A DNA stretch of 64,000 bases from Sipunculus nudus (taxonomy: Eukaryota; Annelida; Sipuncula; Golfingiida; Sipunculidae). The stretch lies in the NCBI GenBank assembly GCA_026874595.1, contig CM049313.1, positions 42,810,659-42,874,658 of the forward strand, read 5' to 3'. Of this stretch, positions 59,522 to 64,000 are shown one piece after another (the first letter of the stretch is position 1; each line of letters begins with the position of its first letter). The notes under the pieces are model-generated. The model ran no database searches. It had not been told where the DNA came from and was given only the letters and a program-made list of their open reading frames with translations. The position numbers were made by a program, and so were the translations under genes.

Positions 59522-62471
59522 CACGTTACCGTTTCATTTGATCTTTTTCGTTATTAGTTTTCTTTTTTTTAAGCATATTTTGAATCCGTCCCAAAAAAAC
59601 CGTCCATAATTTGTGAAGATATCTTGTTGTTAACTCAGAAAAAGGCCAGTGTAGAAATTGTTGACAAAAGGCAGTATTCTTATTCTTCAATTCAGTAATG
59701 ACTAGACAACTTTAGAAAAAAACTCACCTGATTATGCCTATTTAGGAAGTTCAATTTACTCCAGATAAAGGCAAATGACTTACCACTGACACAGACGGCC
59801 AGATGGCTTTCGTTACAGTTTACGGTTCTCCATGTCACGTGGCCAGATGTCACCTGAACTACAGCACAAGACTTATCTATTTCAGTGGCCTGGTTATCGC
59901 CCCAGTGACTGGACAACACTCTTCTAGTTGCTGTATGACAATAATAATGTTAAAACATTAAGATACTAAAACCTGCATTCTAAGGAATGCAAGCGTCCGC
60001 CATATGAGGAGGGGGTACTCTTGTGGGATGCACCCAAAACCGTGAATGCGTTCAGTTTCTAGGCCCATATCCCAAGCTTCATTCATGCATGAGTGACTGT
60101 ACATTTGTAAATATTCCTTGATGATGTTCATGAATTCAAATCATTCACCGGATCCACAAAAATCGAATATAAATAAACACACAAAAACACACACGAACAG
60201 GGATAAACGCATACTCTCTTGGCCGGTGTGGAAACAGGGCCGGTGGTGTAATGGTTAGGATGCCGTGCTCATGACCGGGAAGTCATGAGTTCGAAACACG
60301 GCAAGAGCCAGGACTCTTAGGCAAGGTCCCAACCGCAAGTATGCCTCTGTTCACCCAGCAGTAGAAATGGATACCAGTATATACTGTGAAGGACTAACGT
60401 ACCATCAAGGAAGAGTTTAACTCCTAAAATAATCCTTAAATTTCATAAATATCTATTTGCAGAAGCAACAGCTTAGGTGCACTTACGAACTAAATCTATT
60501 TGAGAGAGCTAATAGTGATACAAAATCACAGTGGCATCAGTATTACGGTGGGGGATAACTAGCAGGCGTTGAAGGGTAATCAAAGTAGGGATAACTTTTT
60601 TTTCTCAATACACCTTTTACTGTCTGTGTGACTCATTTCATATATATATAACATTAAGTATTGGATTTTAGAAAATAGTGTTATGCGCCCAGTATATTAA
60701 TTCTAAACAAGTTTTAGATATATAATATATATTTCATAGTAAACTCAGAAATGGAGCAAAAGTCTGGTTATAATTTTAACGTATTCTGTTTGCAATATAA
60801 AACTATTCTTCTCTGAATATTAGGGGGTGATTATATTTTAACCGATCCCACGTTGCTAAAACCTTAGGAAGGGTATACCCACCCCTTTATTGACGCCCCG
60901 GCAAATAATATATAAAAGTTTTCTATGATTAATCAGACATACATTCTCCGTGCTGCTGTTCATACCAACCACCCCGCACAAGTCCGATCCAGTAGTCCGC
61001 CTTGTCTTTGTTGTTTCTCAGCCAGTCGCTGTGACCAGCGATGAAGAGACGCCCGCCCTCTTCCCGGCATGCGACGTCAGCCGCGTACCACGTGACCGCG
61101 GACGTCCGTTTCCGGTAACAAAGGTTTCTTTCTGGCCAGGTTTCTTGACAGTGGGTTGAATTACAATTTCTGCAGTCTAAAATAAGGAGAACATGGGATT
61201 TCATACATCAAAATATAATTAATTTTTCATTGTGGAAATAAAGGATGACTCACCCATTTCCATTAACATATAAAACATCTCTTAAGTCGGCCACCAATTA
61301 AGTGAAATTTTGTTTACCGGCTGATTCTCTGTAATCTCGCTGGAAAAGTCTCACACGTCGGCCATTGCCCCGCACCTTATATCGATTTAGCGGGTACATA
61401 ACCAGATTGTTCCCACAATCTGGTCCCTTCTTGTTTCGTCTCCTGGAATGCTGATGTCGTCATCGATGATGAAAGCAGAACCTTTGCGAATCAGTCATCA
61501 CATCTACCGATTTTTCCAGCAAGATCAAACTCGGAATTTCCTGGACTATTACGGACTATTAATAATCCGTTAGCAAAAATCGGCTACATTGTTAAGGAGG
61601 TTTTCTACCGATTTTTATTCAGCCGGAAAATTTGGTAGATGTGACGACGGAACCTAAAAACGAATCGGCCGATTTACAACCTACCTTTCCTTCTTTTAAT
61701 TATCTTTATTGTTCTTTCTGACGCCAATATTAATCCTAGAGGCGACATCAAGAACTGTATTAAACCTTTCCTAGCATTCACCACATGCTTACTGAAATCA
61801 TTACAAAATTACAGGTTTTATACTACACTGGCAGCATGTATAAATTATAACCGGAATATTTAGGTTCGTAAACCACAGAATCTTTAACAGCGAAATAATC
61901 CAAATCCGCAACCTTACCTGAGAGTTGGCATATGTAGCCATCAGTCTTGGCAAAACAGTCATAAGCATACACACTCCCTCTCCTGAGCGCTCCGCACATC
62001 CTCAAATGGGAATCACGCACAAGACCAGCGAGATCTGCGTACAAAAGCTAAATTGAATTAAGTATTCAACTAGATAGCAGTCAGAGACCACAAATTCACC
62101 TAAAAAAATTAATTCAATTATCACCGGCCAAAATTTACAGGTATAATGCAGACACAATTAACAAGTGGACGTATTTATATCTTTAGCTAATGTACACCCG
62201 TCAACATTTACAGGGTTACACGATCTACACATCTATAGGAAGATTTAAGCTTACTGCATATGTAAGTGATTATATAATAAGTGTGTCATTTAACCTGATA
62301 ATCTTCCATCCATCCAGGTCCAGGCGGTGTTGGTGATCAGTTTCATGTCCAGCCACGCCTCTGTTACATTATGGTTCAACAGGTGACGAACAATAGAGGC
62401 TTCCGTTACGGATGACGTCAGCAAGCTCAACTCCTTTGAAGAGCAGTAAGCCGCAGATTCTTCATATGTCC
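57188..62471 (-). CDS. C-type lectin-like receptor, two CTLDs, one TM (5' incomplete)
   Basis: Minus-strand exons: 62295-62471 and 61918-62034 (CTLD1), 60943-61176 and 59784-59930 (CTLD2), 59192-59287 (stalk), 58052-58163 (TM), then a tail from 57552-57732 or 57188-57494. All phases match: the extracellular exons are phase 1, the TM exon ends in phase 2. CTLD1 shows AYCSSKELSLL, EAWLDMK, a WTWMDG segment and YDCFAKTDGYIC. CTLD2 shows CYRKRTSAVTWYAADVAC, DYWIGL and NCNESHLAVC. The TM helix is GLGVTVVVMFIVSVVTAYI, with KRK after it. The N-terminal part of CTLD1 and the signal peptide are missing, probably upstream of 62471 or beyond the window. Neither CTLD shows EPN or QPD, so calcium-dependent sugar binding is doubtful. 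A cell-surface recognition receptor is inferred. Confidence 0.8.
57552..57732 (-). CDS. Receptor tail exon, form 1 (Cys-rich)
   Basis: Acceptor TTTGTTTTAG. Reads CKNCDILESRMQQMLRS, then CHVTETVCPKVC and GCASIEELNGL to TAG at 57552. It joins the TM exon in frame. Several cysteines close to the membrane could be acylated. No tyrosine signalling motif. Confidence 0.65.
58052..58163 (-). CDS. Transmembrane exon
   Basis: Acceptor AACTTCAG. Encodes GSTWSRDRW, a hydrophobic helix IMIGLGVTVVVMFIVSVVTA and YICAKRKN as the stop-transfer. Ends in phase 2 (AG), which is compatible with both downstream tail exons. Confidence 0.85.
59486..59520. repeat. (TA)n microsatellite
   Basis: About 17 TA units in the intron between the stalk and CTLD2 exons of the lectin gene. 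Confidence 0.9.
59784..61176 (-). CDS. CTLD2 exon pair
   Basis: Exon 60943-61176 holds the N-terminal half: CNSTHCQETWPERNLCY, then the WYAADVACREEGGRL helix and the DYWIGL core motif. Exon 59784-59930 finishes the fold with SHWGDNQATEIDKSCAVV, VTWRTVNCNESHLAVCV. Cysteine positions fit a long-form CTLD. Where canonical sugar-binding CTLDs have EPN or QPD plus WND, this one has WGDNQ and VTW. Confidence 0.82.
60237..60410 (+). mobile_element. tRNA-derived SINE in lectin intron
   Basis: tRNA-like head GGGCCGGTGGTGTAATGGTT with A box (60244-60254) and B box GAGTTCGAAAC (60287-60297). The acceptor stem does not pair, so it is not a working tRNA. The tail carries TTCACCCAGCAGTAGAAATG followed by ATACCAGTATATACTG, like the conserved central domain found in several invertebrate SINE families. 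It is opposite in strand to the host gene. The 3' limit is approximate. Confidence 0.7.
61918..62471 (-). CDS. CTLD1 exon pair
   Basis: Exon 62295-62471 begins TYEESAAYCSSKELSLL, equivalent to the first helix region of a CTLD, and carries a glycosylation sequon (HNVTE). It splits at G between bases 1 and 2 to exon 61918-62034, which ends YICQLS after CGALRRGSVYAYDC. The first cysteine and strand of the fold are not here, so an earlier exon is expected. Confidence 0.78.
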
Positions 62472-62475
62472 CTAT

Positions 62476-63330
62476 ATATGCACATATTTATGTGACAGGC
62501 ATTTTGGTGCGACATCATTATAATATATCTACAATTTGTCGTCCGGAAATTTATAAAAAAAAAAAATCAAACGGGGCGGCCAAAATTGTAAAGTAGACAC
62601 CCCTGCCCCCCTCCTCCCCACTAACGTTTCCTCCCAAGGAAAAGTAATTCCCCTTTTTTCCTGGAATACCTGTATAATGGCGGGTAAATTGTGAATTGTG
62701 AAGTCAGGGAGATAAGCTGCAACTCTAATGTCGTGAGCCAAGCCAAGAGAGAGCTACACTCCCTTCTATAATCTGAAAGGACTAACCGGAACAAAAAAAT
62801 AATTTGCCCAAATAGAATTCATATTGGTACGTTCCTCTATACATTTAAACTTAGTTTTTTCACAGAGCGCAATAAATAAATGCACTACTGCCACTAAGCA
62901 TTGTACATTATTTATTTTGGCATGGTATACACCACGAAGATAAGAAATTTGTGATAGAATAGTTATCGGTGGTAGCTTTCCGTGTGCATCAGCCCGTTGA
63001 TATGCCTACAAGTAACTCATTTATTGCACCACTTGTGCAAGTCATGTAGGGGTAGGGGTAACACACTCGTATTTTACATTTGCGATTCTGAGGGGAAAAC
63101 TATAAAAGATATATCATTATAAAATAAATTTAATTTGTTTTTAAATGATAATAAACATGATGACCGTGACACATTTTTCAAGGTCCGGGAGGGTCAACGA
63201 GTGCAAATATGAAAAAATATTAAAATATCTCGTTGTAGAAACAATTTTCATTTGCAAAAAGTGTTCATCATTGCGCAGGTTATAAATAATAACACGCTGA
63301 TGTAGTTTATTTTGCTTTGCTGCTTTTTAG
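62476..63330. other. No gene recognised upstream of lectin exon
   Basis: The missing signal-peptide and first CTLD1 exon could lie here, but I find no frame with the expected cysteine and tryptophan pattern. Confidence 0.35.
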
Positions 63331-64000
63331 CGTACCTGGGAGCTTATGCGATGGTGTGGCGTCATCCGTTGTCCGTCGTCTGTAGGTTAACCCATGCTAT
63401 CTCGATAACGGCAAGAGGTAGCATAACCAAATGTTAGGTAAAAAATTAGTCATCTAAAAATCTGTATCGGATTTTGCTTATTTTATGGCTAACTGCATTT
63501 TCTTAGATTTTATAGGGGAAAAAATCTTCTTCTCCGAAATTGTTCAGCAAAATTGTCCAATATTTCACAGAAATGATACCTGGACCGATCATTCCAAAGT
63601 TTGTTCGATTGGTTCAAGTTTGTTGATTTTTTTAGGAAGTTAGCTTAGTCATCTGTCAAAAAAAAACATACTAAAATTACTATCTCAGAAACGGCTGGAG
63701 CTATCATCTTCAAATTTCATGAAAATGTTGGTCACATGAGTCAAATTTGAAATTGAGGTATTGATGGCGCCACCTCCATTGACCTTTTCTGTACAAGGAT
63801 CATCAATAATCAGTACATTAATCCACAATTTCTCAGGAATAGCAGGAGCTAGCATCCCCAAATTTTATGCAAAAATCTGTCAAATATCAAATGTTGTGGG
63901 ATTGAATGTTTTGTGGTGCCACCTGCATTAACTTACATTTTATGGGGAAAAGCTAAAAAGCCTTTGAAAATCTTCTCCTTTAAAATCATTCAGCCAAATG
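63331..64000 (+). repeat. Third GTCGTC repeat family, left part
   Basis: GAGCTTATGCGATGGTGTGG, then GTCCGTCGTCTGTAGGTTAACC, CTATCTCGATAACGGCAAGAG and three tandem units of about 170-190 bp, each with a GCTATC or GCTAGCATC phrase and a GGCGCCACCT or GTGCCACCT core. It runs off the window. A short relative is at 9357. Confidence 0.6.

Noticed and set aside
60237-60310. A functional tRNA gene
   Set aside because: A and B boxes are present but the acceptor stem does not pair and a SINE-type tail follows.

Overview
This window is an AT-rich, intron-rich animal nuclear segment with no bacterial-type genes. Long introns, GT-AG exons with consistent phases, a C-type lectin receptor, and dense repeat families built around GTCCGTC runs and an AGGTGGCGCCACCT palindrome suggest a bivalve mollusc. 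The host call is inference.

Gene layout: (1) HAUS6 (augmin complex subunit 6), + strand, at least 17 exons from 2183 to 36158. Its first coding exon appears to lie upstream of the window. All 17 exons join in frame to about 1167 residues. The gene shows a tandemly duplicated exon pair ending in DDLLG-type motifs. (2) A convergent minus-strand gene at 44304-48494 encodes an unfamiliar acidic repeat and coiled-coil protein starting MGC, a likely myristoylation/palmitoylation signal. One exon appears to be missing from my model. (3) A minus-strand single-pass receptor at 57188-62471 has two C-type lectin domains, a stalk and a TM segment. Two competing 3' exons give different cytoplasmic tails, one carrying NPTY and YVDM. 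Its 5' end was not found.

Mobile DNA fills most of the rest. Two families (termini TAGCTCAGCTGACT and TGTATCCGCC) share an architecture: a hairpin at the left end, an inverted repeat that is terminal on the left but subterminal on the right, a palindrome close to the right end, and a final CTWG followed by T. This is what non-autonomous Helentron-type rolling-circle elements look like. At 16140-21453 they form a three-level nest that lets the boundaries be read directly. The right-end palindrome carries compensatory base changes between copies.

At 54282-56075 lies a broken LTR retrotransposon with a 4-bp target duplication, a tRNA-Pro-type primer binding site, gag remnants with three in-frame stops, and a tRNA-like A-box/B-box pair inside the LTR tail. 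Other items are a 166-bp TA-flanked MITE, a tRNA-derived SINE, a six-copy satellite of about 180 bp joined by C-homopolymers (41554-42648), and several local duplications. Stretches 38000-41050, 42650-44300 and 49230-52330 hold nothing I recognise beyond low-complexity DNA.
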